DNA of 64,000 bases from Streptomyces sp. A 4/2 (GCF_940670765.1 NZ_CALNVW010000001.1:62001-126000); one strand, 5' to 3'; positions 17,776 to 25,496 are shown, counted from the first letter of the stretch. The notes: generated by a model from the letters alone, not told the origin. A program made the numbers and translations.

Positions 17776-18882
17776 ATGCCGACCACACCTGAGCGTGACC
17801 GCGAGATCGCGACCCTCGACCAGTTCGACCGGGTCGTCGCCCGTGGCTCGCTCGGCGGTTACCGCGTCCAGGCCGTCGACCTGACGGACCGTACGGACGT
17901 CCTGCGGTCGGCCGACACCTCGGGGGCCGTCTTCCTCGGCTGCCCGATGCTCCCCGAGGCCGAGGCCGCGGTGGGCGCGGCGGGCGCGCTCGTCTTCCCG
18001 CCCGTCCCCGGTCTGCCCTTCGCCCCGTACCGCGGACTCCTCTACCGCGCCGACGAGCTCTTCGAAGGTCTGCGGGGCAGCGGCTACGAAGCCACCCCCG
18101 ACGCCCTGGCCTACGCATGGTTCCAACGGACCAGGAACAACGGCGACATACTCGCCTCGATGCTCCGCTCCATCCATGACGACGCGATCTCGGACGCCCT
18201 CGACGAGCACCTCGAGAGCGCCCGGGTGGTGGGCGTCATGGGCGGTCACGCGATGGCCCGTGGCACCGAGGAGTACGCGGGGGCGGCGCGGCTGGGACGT
18301 ACGCTCGCCCGCACCGGTCTGACCGTGGCCACCGGCGGCGGACCCGGCGCCATGGAGGCGGCCAACCTCGGCGCGTACGCGTCGCCGTACCGGGACGGGA
18401 TGCTGGACGAGGCCCTCGAACTCCTGGGCAAGACACCGTCGTTCGCCCCGTCCGTCTCCGACTGGGCGCGTGCCGCGTTCGAGGTCCGGGCCCGCTGGTC
18501 GGACGGCGGGGACTCCGTGGGGATCCCCACCTGGTTCTACGGGCACGAGCCGCCGAACGCCTTCGCCGGCCACATCGCCAAGTACTTCGCCAACGCCACC
18601 CGTGAGGACGGCCTGCTGGCCCGCTCCACAGCGGGTGTGATCTTCCTGCCCGGTGCGGCGGGCACGGTCCAGGAGATCTTCGACAACGCGACGTCCAACT
18701 ACTACGGCTCGCACGGCGAACCCGCCCCGATGGTCCTGGTGGGCCGGGCCCACTGGACCGGGGAACTGCCCGCCTGGCCACTGCTCCAGGCGCTGGCGAA
18801 GGGCCGTGCGATGGAGTCCCGTATCGCGCTCGTCGACACGGTGGCCGAGGCGCCGGAGGCGCTGGCCCGGATGGCGTTCTGA
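17776..18882 (+). CDS. Rossmann-fold protein, LOG/lysine-decarboxylase-like family
   Basis: A 368-residue protein whose C-terminal half resembles LOG-type nucleotide-binding proteins (phosphoribohydrolase fold). Hallmarks are VVGVMGGHAM near 155, ATGGGPGAMEAAN and a FLPGAAGTVQEIFDN loop. In active LOG enzymes that last motif is PGGxGTxxE; here the second glycine is alanine, so cytokinin-riboside activity is doubtful. The N-terminal ~140 residues are a separate region with no recognised domain. The start at 17776 (MPTTPERDREI) follows the membrane-protein gene by 26 nt. Function is not assigned. Confidence 0.75.
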   Translation: MPTTPERDREIATLDQFDRVVARGSLGGYRVQAVDLTDRTDVLRSADTSGAVFLGCPMLPEAEAAVGAAGALVFPPVPGLPFAPYRGLLYRADELFEGLRGSGYEATPDALAYAWFQRTRNNGDILASMLRSIHDDAISDALDEHLESARVVGVMGGHAMARGTEEYAGAARLGRTLARTGLTVATGGGPGAMEAANLGAYASPYRDGMLDEALELLGKTPSFAPSVSDWARAAFEVRARWSDGGDSVGIPTWFYGHEPPNAFAGHIAKYFANATREDGLLARSTAGVIFLPGAAGTVQEIFDNATSNYYGSHGEPAPMVLVGRAHWTGELPAWPLLQALAKGRAMESRIALVDTVAEAPEALARMAF

Positions 18883-18922
18883 CCCCGGGCGGCCGGTCCG
18901 CCCGAGGTCGGCTCCCCGCCGC

Positions 18923-19381
18923 TCAGCCCTCGACCAGCACCTGGGCCAGGGCGTCGAAGAAGGTGTCCCAGCCGGCCTCGGCACGTTGGTAGTCCTCGGG
19001 GCCGAGGTTGCCGCCGCCCTGGTGGAAGACCATCTCGGTGCTGCCGCCGAGGTCGGCGAAGGTAACGGTGACGATCTCGCCCTCGATGTCCGCGGGCGCC
19101 CCGCCGTCCTTGAGGGTGAAGACCAGCCGTCGCGGGGCGTCGACCTCGCGGTAGACCCCGTGGAACGGCATCTCACCATGGCCGGGGACGACCAGCACCA
19201 GGCTCCAGCTGCCACCGGGACGGACGTCCATCGAGACCCGGTCCAGGGGGGCCGGCGCGTCGCCCCCGTACCAGGCGGCGAACTGCTCGGGTGTCGTCCA
19301 GGCCCGGAAGACCAGCTCACGCGGTGCGTCGAAGACGCGGGTGATGGTGATGCCGTCAGTCGCTTCGTTGTCGGTGCTCAT
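18923..19381 (-). CDS. SRPBCC / AHSA1 family protein
   Basis: A 152-residue START-like protein of the activator-of-Hsp90-ATPase-1 (AHSA1) family, which binds small hydrophobic ligands. Typical features are TRVFDAPRELVFRAWTTPEQFAAWYGG, RPGGSWSL, a GVYREVDAPRRLVFT strand and the C-terminal helix AEAGWDTFFDALAQVL. The chosen ATG at 19381 has GGGCGAGGA just upstream and overlaps the ArsR-type gene by 26 nt; an ATG at 19408 is in frame but lacks that signal. ArsR-AHSA1 pairs like this are common in actinobacteria, often as small stress-response modules. Confidence 0.88.
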   Translation of the reverse strand: MSTDNEATDGITITRVFDAPRELVFRAWTTPEQFAAWYGGDAPAPLDRVSMDVRPGGSWSLVLVVPGHGEMPFHGVYREVDAPRRLVFTLKDGGAPADIEGEIVTVTFADLGGSTEMVFHQGGGNLGPEDYQRAEAGWDTFFDALAQVLVEG

Positions 19382-19721
19382 GATGTCCTCGCCCTTTCTG
19401 GAGCTCATTCAGATGGTCTCCGAGGCGGTCGAAGCTGTCCTGCCAGAACGTCCGGTAGGTCTCCAGCCACTGGGTGGCGTCTCCGAGCGGGGCGGCCTGA
19501 AGTCTGCAGGGCCGCCACTGTGCGTTCCGGCCCCGGCTGATCAGCCCGGCCCGCTCCAGCACCTTCAGGTGCCGGGAGACCGCCGGGAGACTCATGTCGA
19601 AGGGTTCCGCCAGATCGGTGACCGTGGCCTCGCCCTCGGAGAGCCGGGCGAGGATCGCCCGCCGTGTCGGATCGGCGAGGGCTGCGAAAACGCTGCTCAG
19701 CGGGTCCTGCTGGTTCGCCAT
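19356..19721 (-). CDS. ArsR/SmtB family transcriptional repressor
   Basis: A 121-residue winged-helix repressor. ALADPTRRAILARLSEGEATVTDLAEPFDMSLPAVSRHLKVLERAGLI is the classical ArsR helix-turn-helix with SdpR-like spacing. No metal-binding ELCVCDL motif is present, so it is not a metal sensor of the classical kind. A basic region GRNAQWRPCRL follows. It overlaps the AHSA1 gene downstream. The operator-like repeats at 19726-19748 overlap its ribosome binding site (GAGGTGG), suggesting autorepression. Confidence 0.9.
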   Translation of the reverse strand: MANQQDPLSSVFAALADPTRRAILARLSEGEATVTDLAEPFDMSLPAVSRHLKVLERAGLISRGRNAQWRPCRLQAAPLGDATQWLETYRTFWQDSFDRLGDHLNELQKGRGHHEHRQRSD

Positions 19722-19725
19722 GGTC

Positions 19726-19763
19726 GTTAACCACCTCGTTAATTAACCAATACGTTCAATATA
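19726..19763 (-). promoter_or_regulatory. arsR promoter and likely ArsR operator
   Basis: On the minus strand TATATT (19758-19763) is a good -10. It is followed by an AT-rich stretch unusual for this genome in which GTTAA/TTAAC half-sites occur three times: GTTAACC at 19726-19732 and GTTAATTAACC at 19738-19748 on the plus strand. The sites cover the start of the transcript and the ribosome binding site of the ArsR-type gene, a typical place for an autorepressor. Confidence 0.55.
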
Positions 19764-19780
19764 GCGCGCAGTACCTCGGA

Positions 19781-19810
19781 TGGACACCACGGGACCGGGC
19801 TCACTATCCT
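19781..19810 (+). promoter_or_regulatory. promoter of the MFS efflux gene leader
   Basis: TGGACA at 19781-19786 and TATCCT at 19805-19810 are separated by 18 bases, a good vegetative promoter for Streptomyces. The expected transcription start, six to seven bases on, coincides with an ATG at 19817, so the transcript would be leaderless for a 9-codon reading frame. Confidence 0.55.
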
Positions 19811-19816
19811 GCGCCC

Positions 19817-19846
19817 ATGTCCAGCCCCGAGGCGTCAAGACTCTAG
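19817..19846 (+). CDS. putative 9-residue leader peptide of the MFS efflux gene
   Basis: A short frame ATG...TAG encodes MSSPEASRL and starts exactly where transcription should begin. It ends at the first base of a perfect 8-bp hairpin (19846-19865). The leader region runs another 250 nt to the ribosome binding site of the efflux gene. Chloramphenicol resistance genes such as cmlA, and related actinobacterial efflux genes, are known to use short leader peptides for ribosome-stalling attenuation. This is an inference from position and structure; peptide production is not shown. Confidence 0.45.
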   Translation: MSSPEASRL

Positions 19847-19865
19847 CCACCGGTCGTCCGGTGGC
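19846..19865 (+). promoter_or_regulatory. hairpin directly after the leader peptide
   Basis: GCCACCGG-TCGT-CCGGTGGC is a perfect 8-bp stem with a 4-base loop beginning at the last base of the leader stop codon. A ribosome stalled in the leader frame would cover its base. The rest of the 19866-20117 leader is GC-rich. A second imperfect hairpin (CGGGGCGGT with ACCGCCACCCCG, about 20048-20081) lies just before the efflux-gene ribosome binding site. Confidence 0.5.
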
Positions 19866-20117
19866 CCGCCCGCCCGATCACGCCGCCCCCTCCACTGCCG
19901 TGGCCGGGGTACGGCAGGGTGCGCCCCGCCGCTGTCGGACAGCCGTGTCGAGGACCGGTCTCCATCCGCCCCACGCCCTCCGCGTGCCGGTGCGGGTGAT
20001 CCCGCGCGGAGGCCGCGCCCGTCCCGCCGGAGAGTCGTCATCGACACCGGGGCGGTGACGCCGCGGCCGACCGCCACCCCGTTGTCTTTCGGTCTCACGT
20101 GGTTGTGGAGTCCTGCT

Positions 20118-21302
20118 GTGCCATTCGCTGTCTACCTGCTCGGCCTGGCCGTTTTCGCCCAGGGAACATCCGAGTTCATGCTGTCCGGCCTCGTACCGGA
20201 CATCGCGCAAGAGATGCAGGTGTCCATCCCGGCCGCCGGGTCGCTGACCTCCGCCTTCGCAGTGGGGATGGTCGTGGGCGCGCCGCTGATGGCCGTTCTC
20301 GGTCTGCGCTGGTCGCGCAGGAGGGCGCTCCTGGTCTTCCTGTGCACGTTCCTTCTGGTCCATGTGGTCGGCGCAGTGACCACCAGCTTCGCGGTACTGC
20401 TGGCGGCGCGGGTCGTCGGGGCGTTCGCCAACGCCGGGTTCCTCGCCGTGGCCCTGGTGACCGCGGCCGGCCTGGTCGGGCCGGACGCCAAGGGGCGCGC
20501 CACCTCGACGCTGCTCGGCGGCATCACCCTCGCCTGCGTCATCGGGGTGCCCGCCGGTGCCTGGCTCGGCCAACTCTGGGGCTGGCGTGCGGCGTTCTGG
20601 GCGGTGGCCCTGCTGTCGGTGCCTGCCGTGTTCGCCATCCTGCACGCGGTACCGGCCGCCGCCCCGGACTCCGTACGGGTGGGTGTGCGTGGCGAACTGC
20701 GGGCGCTGCGCGGCCCCCGGCTGCTGGTGACCCTGCTGCTGGGGGCGCTGGTGAACGGCGCGACGTTCTGCACCTTCACGTATCTCGCCCCGCTGCTCAC
20801 CACCGTGACCGGTTTCGGTACCGGCTGGGTTCCCGCGCTGCTGGCGCTCTTCGGCCTGGGCGCGTTCACCGGTGTCACCGTCGGCGGCCGGGTGGCCGAC
20901 GTGCGGCCGGATCAACTCCTGTCGGCCGGTGGGGTGCTGCTGCTCGCCGGGTGGGCCGCCTTCGCGCTGTCCGCCGGAAATCCGGTGGTGGCGCTCGTGC
21001 TCGTCTTCGTCCAGGGGGCCCTCTCGTTCGCCGTCGGGTCCACCCTGATCTCACAGGCGCTCTACGCGGCGACCGGGGCACCGGCCCTGGCCGGCGGGTT
21101 CGCCACCGCCTCGTTCAATGTGGGCGCCGCGGTCGGCCCCTGGTTCGGCGGCGCGGCCATCGGAGCAGGGTTCGGCTACCGCTCGCCGCTCTGGGTCAGC
21201 ACCCTGCTGGTGGCTCTCGCACTCGCCGTCGGAGCCCTGGCCCACGCGGTCCGGCACGGCGTGGCGAACCGCAGGAAGGAGCTGTCCGCGAACGCGGCGT
21301 AG
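20118..21302 (+). CDS. MFS drug efflux transporter (Cmx/CmlR chloramphenicol-efflux-like)
   Basis: A 394-residue, 12-segment major facilitator transporter of the DHA12-type group that includes actinobacterial chloramphenicol efflux proteins. The start VPFAVYLLGLAVFAQGTSEFMLSGLVPDIAQ and the motif-A loop GLRWSRRRALL closely recall that group. The GTG start at 20118 is chosen because TGGAGTCC sits seven bases upstream and the family begins here; the frame is open to 20055 but those residues look non-coding. It is divergent from the ArsR-AHSA1 pair. The actual drug exported is unknown. Confidence 0.88.
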   Translation: MPFAVYLLGLAVFAQGTSEFMLSGLVPDIAQEMQVSIPAAGSLTSAFAVGMVVGAPLMAVLGLRWSRRRALLVFLCTFLLVHVVGAVTTSFAVLLAARVVGAFANAGFLAVALVTAAGLVGPDAKGRATSTLLGGITLACVIGVPAGAWLGQLWGWRAAFWAVALLSVPAVFAILHAVPAAAPDSVRVGVRGELRALRGPRLLVTLLLGALVNGATFCTFTYLAPLLTTVTGFGTGWVPALLALFGLGAFTGVTVGGRVADVRPDQLLSAGGVLLLAGWAAFALSAGNPVVALVLVFVQGALSFAVGSTLISQALYAATGAPALAGGFATASFNVGAAVGPWFGGAAIGAGFGYRSPLWVSTLLVALALAVGALAHAVRHGVANRRKELSANAA

Positions 21303-21323
21303 CCGACCGGCCATTGGGGGGGG

Positions 21324-21351
21324 AGCGGCGGTTCGGAGGCGAGCCGCCGCT
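21324..21351. terminator. bidirectional terminator between MFS and thiamine ABC genes
   Basis: AGCGGCGG at 21324-21331 pairs with CCGCCGCT at 21344-21351, with an inner TCG/CGA pair. The hairpin lies between two convergent genes and overlaps the stop codon of the leftward ATPase gene. Confidence 0.6.
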
Positions 21352-22372
21352 ACGCCCCCGCGAGCAGCACCACATCGGCGGCGTCGAAGGCCGCTCCGAC
21401 CGTCTCCCCCACTCCGGGCGCGGTGAGCAGCGGGCACTCGGCCTCCAGCTGCGGGCCGTGCTCCGGGTCCAGGAGCACGGCCACGTGGTTGCCCCGGAAG
21501 GTCCGCGCCCGCACCGTGCAGCGCACCCCCTCGTCCTGCGGTACGAGGCGTACGCCCGCGGGCCGCACCAGCAGCCGGCTTTCCCCCTGCGGCGAGCCTC
21601 CCGGTACCGGGATCTTGCCCCAGGGGGTGTCGGCGGCCTCGCCGGCCACCGTCGCGGTCACCACGTTGTCGAAGCCGAGGAAGCGCGCGACGAACTCCGA
21701 GGCGGGCCGCTGCCACACCTCCAGCGGCGTGCCGACCTGGGCGATCCGGCCGTCCCGCATCACCACGACCCGGTCGGCGAGCGCGAAGGCCTCGCCCTGG
21801 TCGTGCGTGACGGCGAGCACGGTCGTACCCAACCGGCCGAAGAGCTCCCGCAGTTCGACGACGAGACGCTCGCGCAGGCTGCGGTCGAGCTGGCCGAGCG
21901 GCTCGTCCAGCATCAGCAGTTTGGGCTGCGGGGCCAGGGCGCGGGCGAGCGCGACGCGCTGCTGCTCGCCGCCGGAGAGCGCGGCCACGGCGCGCCGCTG
22001 GGCGCCCGGCAGTCCGACCAGGTCCAGCAACTCCGTTACCCGGCGGTCCCGTTCGGGCCTCGGGACGGAGTGCATCCGCAACCCGAAGGACACATTGCCG
22101 CCGACGTCACGCTGAGGGAAGAGCTGGTGGTCCTGGAACATCAGGCCGACGCCCCTGCGGTGCACCGGCACTCCGGTCTGTTCGGCGCCGTCCAGCAGCA
22201 CCCGCCCGGCAGCGGTGGGCTGGAGGCCCGCCACCACCCGAAGCAGGGTGGATTTGCCGCTGCCGCTGGGACCGAGCACACAAACGGTCTCGTGTGCGCC
22301 GACCGTCAGCTCCACCGCGTCCAGCGCGGTCCGCTGTCCGAAACGGACCGTCACGCCGTCCAGTTGCAGCAT
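21350..22372 (-). CDS. thiQ: thiamine-type ABC transporter ATP-binding protein
   Basis: A 340-residue ATPase with Walker A GPSGSGKST, Q-loop FQDHQLFPQRD, signature LSGGEQQRVALARAL, Walker B LLMLDEPLGQLD and switch LAVTHDQGEAF. A C-terminal TOBE-like part carries the LVRPAGVRLVP strand. The ATG at 22372 overlaps the stop of the permease gene (TGATG). The TPP riboswitch ahead of this three-gene operon identifies thiamine or a thiamine precursor as the likely cargo, although ATPase and permease alone would also fit an iron (FbpC) system. Confidence 0.85.
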   Translation of the reverse strand: MLQLDGVTVRFGQRTALDAVELTVGAHETVCVLGPSGSGKSTLLRVVAGLQPTAAGRVLLDGAEQTGVPVHRRGVGLMFQDHQLFPQRDVGGNVSFGLRMHSVPRPERDRRVTELLDLVGLPGAQRRAVAALSGGEQQRVALARALAPQPKLLMLDEPLGQLDRSLRERLVVELRELFGRLGTTVLAVTHDQGEAFALADRVVVMRDGRIAQVGTPLEVWQRPASEFVARFLGFDNVVTATVAGEAADTPWGKIPVPGGSPQGESRLLVRPAGVRLVPQDEGVRCTVRARTFRGNHVAVLLDPEHGPQLEAECPLLTAPGVGETVGAAFDAADVVLLAGA

Positions 22373-24189
22373 CAGAACTCTCCCGAGCGGTCGGAGGGGG
22401 TCCCCCCGGGCTGAGCCCGGGGGCGGATACGTTCCAGCACCAGCAGCGACACCGCGCACACCAGCATCAGGATCGTGGACAGCGCCATCGCCTGCCCGTA
22501 GTTGAGTTCACCGGCCCGTGCGAGCAGCCGCGCCACGGCCACCGGAAGCGTCGGGTTGTCCGGCCTGGCGATGAAGACCGTCGCACCGAACTCCCCCAGG
22601 GACACGGCGAACGCGAACCCGGCGGCGACCAGCAGCGCCCGTCGCACCATCGGCAGGTCCACCTCCCGCCAGGCCCGCAGCGGCGAGGCCCCCAGGACCG
22701 CCGCCGCCTCGCGCAGCCTGCCGTCCACCGCTCGCAGCACGGGCAGCATGGTCCGTACGACGAAGGGCACGCCGACCAGCGCCTGGGCCAGCGGGACCAG
22801 GATCCAGGACGCCCGCAGATCGAGCGGCGGCTTGTCGAGGGTGATCAGAAAGCCGAAGCCGACGGTGACCGCGGAAACCCCGAGGGGAAGCATCAACAGC
22901 GCGTCGAACCCGCGCACGAGCCGACCCGCGCGCCGGGTGAGTGCCGCCGCCGCCAGTCCGCCGACGGCCAGCGCGATACCGGTGGCGACCAGCGCGTACC
23001 GCACGGAGTTCCAGATGGCCTCGATCGGCGGGACCAGGAACGTACCGCCGTTCGCGCCCTGCGACTGGAGCGCCCGGTAGAACCCGAAGCCGTACCCGCC
23101 GGGGGTGTCCAGCGAGTGTTCGACGAGTACACCCAGCGGCAGCAGGATCAGCACGACGATCACCGCGAGCACCCCGCCGAGCAGCGTCCACTGGCCGGCG
23201 CCGCGAGGCCGGCGCGCGGTCTGCGCCGGGTCCACCAGTTTCAGCGTGCTCTCCCTGCGCCGCACCGTCCACGCGTGCAGCGCGAGGATCACGCCGACCG
23301 CGGCGAACTGCACCAGGGTCAGCACGGCCGCCGTCGGCAGATCGAGGAGTTCGGCGGTCTCCCGGTAGATCTCCACCTCAAGGGTGGAGAAGGTCGGTCC
23401 GCCGAGGATCTGCACCACCCCGAAGGAGGTGAAGGTGAACAGGAAGACCATCAGCCCGGCCGCGGACACGGCGGGGGCCAGCGCGGGCAGCGTCACCCGC
23501 CGCCAGGCGGCGAACCGGGAGGCGCCGAGCACCCGTGCGGCCTCCTCCTGGCGCGGGTCGAGCTGCGACCAGAGGCCGCCCACGGACCGTACGACCACCG
23601 CGTAGTTGAAGAAGACGTGCGCCAGCAGGATCGCCCACACCGTGGTGTCCAGACGCACCCCCCACAACTGGTCGAGCAGCCCGCCCCGGCCCAGCAGGGC
23701 GAGGAAGGCGGTGCCGACGACCACGGTGGGCAGTACGAAGGGAACCGTCACCACCGCGCGCAGCAACTGCTTGCCCGGGAACTCCAGGCGCGCGAAGACG
23801 TAGGCGCCGGGGAGCGCGATCAGCAGCGTCAGCCCGGTCGACGCGCCCGCCTGCCAGGTGGTGAACCACAGGACGTGCAGGATGTCGGGGCTGCTCAGTA
23901 CGTCGGCTATCCGCCCGAACTGCCAGGCTCCGCCCACCTTGAGACCGCGACCGACGATCGCGGCCACGGGGTAGGCGAAGAAGACCGCGAAGAACGCGAC
24001 GGGCACGACCAGCAGTCCGAGCCGCACGGCGTTCGCGCGCCGTGCGGTCCGGGCCACGGCCCCGGATCCTGCTTCTGCTTCTGCTTCTGCTTCTGCTTCT
24101 GCTTCTGCTTCTGCTTCTGCGGCGGACTCGGCTCCGGCCCCTGCTCCGGGCTCTACCTCAGGACGAGCGAGGACCACGACTTGACCCAC
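22372..24189 (-). CDS. thiP: thiamine-type ABC transporter permease (fused double permease)
   Basis: A long permease (about 560-605 residues) with two BPD_transp_1 halves, as in ThiP and FbpB. Coupling loops are EEAARVLGASRFAAWRRVTLP in the first half and REAAAVLGASPLRAWREVDLP in the second. The start is uncertain. A GTG at 24189 would place an eight-fold Glu-Ala repeat in the cytoplasmic N-terminus and overlap the binding-protein gene by 37 nt. A GTG at 24057 with AGGA nine bases upstream would give 561 residues without the repeat. It forms the membrane channel of the riboswitch-controlled operon. Confidence 0.85.
   Translation of the reverse strand: MGQVVVLARPEVEPGAGAGAESAAEAEAEAEAEAEAEAEAGSGAVARTARRANAVRLGLLVVPVAFFAVFFAYPVAAIVGRGLKVGGAWQFGRIADVLSSPDILHVLWFTTWQAGASTGLTLLIALPGAYVFARLEFPGKQLLRAVVTVPFVLPTVVVGTAFLALLGRGGLLDQLWGVRLDTTVWAILLAHVFFNYAVVVRSVGGLWSQLDPRQEEAARVLGASRFAAWRRVTLPALAPAVSAAGLMVFLFTFTSFGVVQILGGPTFSTLEVEIYRETAELLDLPTAAVLTLVQFAAVGVILALHAWTVRRRESTLKLVDPAQTARRPRGAGQWTLLGGVLAVIVVLILLPLGVLVEHSLDTPGGYGFGFYRALQSQGANGGTFLVPPIEAIWNSVRYALVATGIALAVGGLAAAALTRRAGRLVRGFDALLMLPLGVSAVTVGFGFLITLDKPPLDLRASWILVPLAQALVGVPFVVRTMLPVLRAVDGRLREAAAVLGASPLRAWREVDLPMVRRALLVAAGFAFAVSLGEFGATVFIARPDNPTLPVAVARLLARAGELNYGQAMALSTILMLVCAVSLLVLERIRPRAQPGGTPSDRSGEF
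24071..24120. repeat. hexanucleotide microsatellite (GCTTCT)8
   Basis: Eight perfect tandem copies of GCTTCT, plus two bases of a ninth. Read on the minus strand this gives alternating Glu and Ala codons at the extreme N-terminus of the thiamine permease frame if the upstream GTG is used. Unit length six means copy-number change would not shift the frame. Such perfect short tandem repeats are rare in Streptomyces coding DNA. Confidence 0.9.
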
Positions 24190-25289
24190 TGGTCACGGTT
24201 CTTGGCGATGGTGTCGGGCGCGACGCTCTGCGGGGCGGTGATCTTCGCGCCGAACTCGGTGAACAGCGGGGGCAGTTCCGCGTCCTTCGCCACCGGGTCC
24301 ACGAACATGTTCAGCGGCATGTCCTCCTGGAACTTCTTGCTGATCAGGAAGTCGAGCAGCGCCTTGCCGCCCGCCTCGTTCTTCGCACCGTCCAGCAGTC
24401 CCGCGAACTCGATCTGCCGGAAGCAGGTCGAGGTGGCGACACCGGTCGGGGCGGTCTTCGGCTGCGGCTTGGCGTACAGCACCTCGGCGGGCGGGCTGGA
24501 GGCGTACGAGACGACGAGCGGCCGGTCGCCCTTGGCCTTCCTGCCACCGGCCGAGCCGGAGAACTCCTGGTTGTACGCCTGCTCCCAGCCGTCCACGACC
24601 TTCACGCCGTTGGCCTTGAGCTTCTTCCAGTAGTCCTGCCAGCCGCTGTCGCCGTACTTCGCCACGGTGCCGAGCATGAAACCGAGCCCCGGGGACGAGG
24701 TGGCGACGTTCTCGGTGACCAGGAGGTTCTTGTACGCCGGCTTGACCAGGTCGTCGAAGGACTGCGGCGGGGCGAGCTTGTGGTCGGCGAAGTACTTCTT
24801 GTCGTAGTTGACGCAGAGGTCACCGGTGTCGATGGGGGTGACCCGGTGCTTCTCCGCGTCGAGCTGTACGTCGGCGGGTATCCGGTCCAGGCCCTTCGCC
24901 TCGTACGGCGTGAAGAGCCCGTTGTCGAGCGCCCGCGACAGCAGCGTGTTGTCGACACCGAAGAAGACGTCACCGCGCGGCGATCCCTTGGTGAGGATCT
25001 CCTGGTTCAGCGCGGCGCCCGCGTCCCCGCTCTTGAGGACGTGGACGGTGTAACCGGTCTCCTCGGTGAACTCCTTCAGCACGGAGGGAGAAGCGACGAA
25101 GGAGTCGTGGCTGACCAGCGTCACGGTCTTGGACGCCTTGGACGTCTTGCCCGACGCACCGGAGCCGCTGTCCGAACTCCCGCACGCGGCGAGCGTCGAG
25201 ACACCCAGCGCGGCGGCCAGCGCGGTGACCGTCAGCTTCTTCGTGGTGAGCGTTCGCCGGGTGCGGGACGCTCTCGTGGTGGTGCTCAC
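24153..25289 (-). CDS. thiB: thiamine-type ABC transporter substrate-binding lipoprotein
   Basis: A 378-residue extracytoplasmic binding protein of the ThiB/AfuA type. A basic N-terminus, a hydrophobic segment and the lipobox LAAC precede a Ser/Gly-rich linker. The mature region has VTLVSHDSFVASPSVLKEFTEETGY and KGSPRGDVFFGVDNTLLSRAL, typical of thiamine-binding proteins, and VVSYASSPPAEVLYA later. The GTG start at 25289 is fixed by AGGAGG seven bases upstream; an in-frame start at 25313 has no such signal. Expression is expected to fall when thiamine pyrophosphate binds the riboswitch. Confidence 0.9.
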   Translation of the reverse strand: MSTTTRASRTRRTLTTKKLTVTALAAALGVSTLAACGSSDSGSGASGKTSKASKTVTLVSHDSFVASPSVLKEFTEETGYTVHVLKSGDAGAALNQEILTKGSPRGDVFFGVDNTLLSRALDNGLFTPYEAKGLDRIPADVQLDAEKHRVTPIDTGDLCVNYDKKYFADHKLAPPQSFDDLVKPAYKNLLVTENVATSSPGLGFMLGTVAKYGDSGWQDYWKKLKANGVKVVDGWEQAYNQEFSGSAGGRKAKGDRPLVVSYASSPPAEVLYAKPQPKTAPTGVATSTCFRQIEFAGLLDGAKNEAGGKALLDFLISKKFQEDMPLNMFVDPVAKDAELPPLFTEFGAKITAPQSVAPDTIAKNRDQWVKSWSSLVLR

Positions 25290-25328
25290 TGAATTCCTCC
25301 TGGGATGGGACATCCAGGAAGAGACGCG

Positions 25329-25355
25329 GCCCTGCCCGCAGAAAACGGGCAGGGC
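25329..25355 (-). terminator. strong hairpin between riboswitch and thiB start
   Basis: A perfect 10-bp stem (GCCCTGCCCG with CGGGCAGGGC, seven-base loop) lies between the TPP aptamer and the thiB ribosome binding site. It is a good candidate for the terminator arm of the expression platform, although no U-tract follows, so control of translation is also possible. Confidence 0.6.
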
Positions 25356-25374
25356 GCAACAGCTCGAGTAGTGA

Positions 25375-25462
25375 CCGAACTTCCTACCCGGAATGACCCG
25401 GGCGAGGTTCAGAGGGTCTGCGGCATGGCCGCACTCTCAGCGCTGTGGCGCTCCCCTGTCGG
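25375..25462 (-). promoter_or_regulatory. TPP riboswitch (THI element)
   Basis: On the minus strand the conserved THI-box elements occur in order: GGGGAGC, GCTGAGAGT, ACCCTCTGAACCT and GGGTCATTCCGGGTAGG, closed by CCGA/TCGG pairing at the ends. This is a class II TPP aptamer and directly precedes the thiBPQ-type operon. A CATATT at about 25463-25468 is a possible -10 that would place transcription initiation at the aptamer's 5' edge, inside the short gap to rlmN. Confidence 0.93.
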
Positions 25463-25496
25463 AATATGAAAATGTGCGGCCCACGTTACACCGGGC

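Noticed and set aside
22372..25289. Iron (FbpABC-type) transporter assignment
   Set aside because: ATPase and double permease would allow it, but the TPP riboswitch and ThiB-like motifs favour thiamine.
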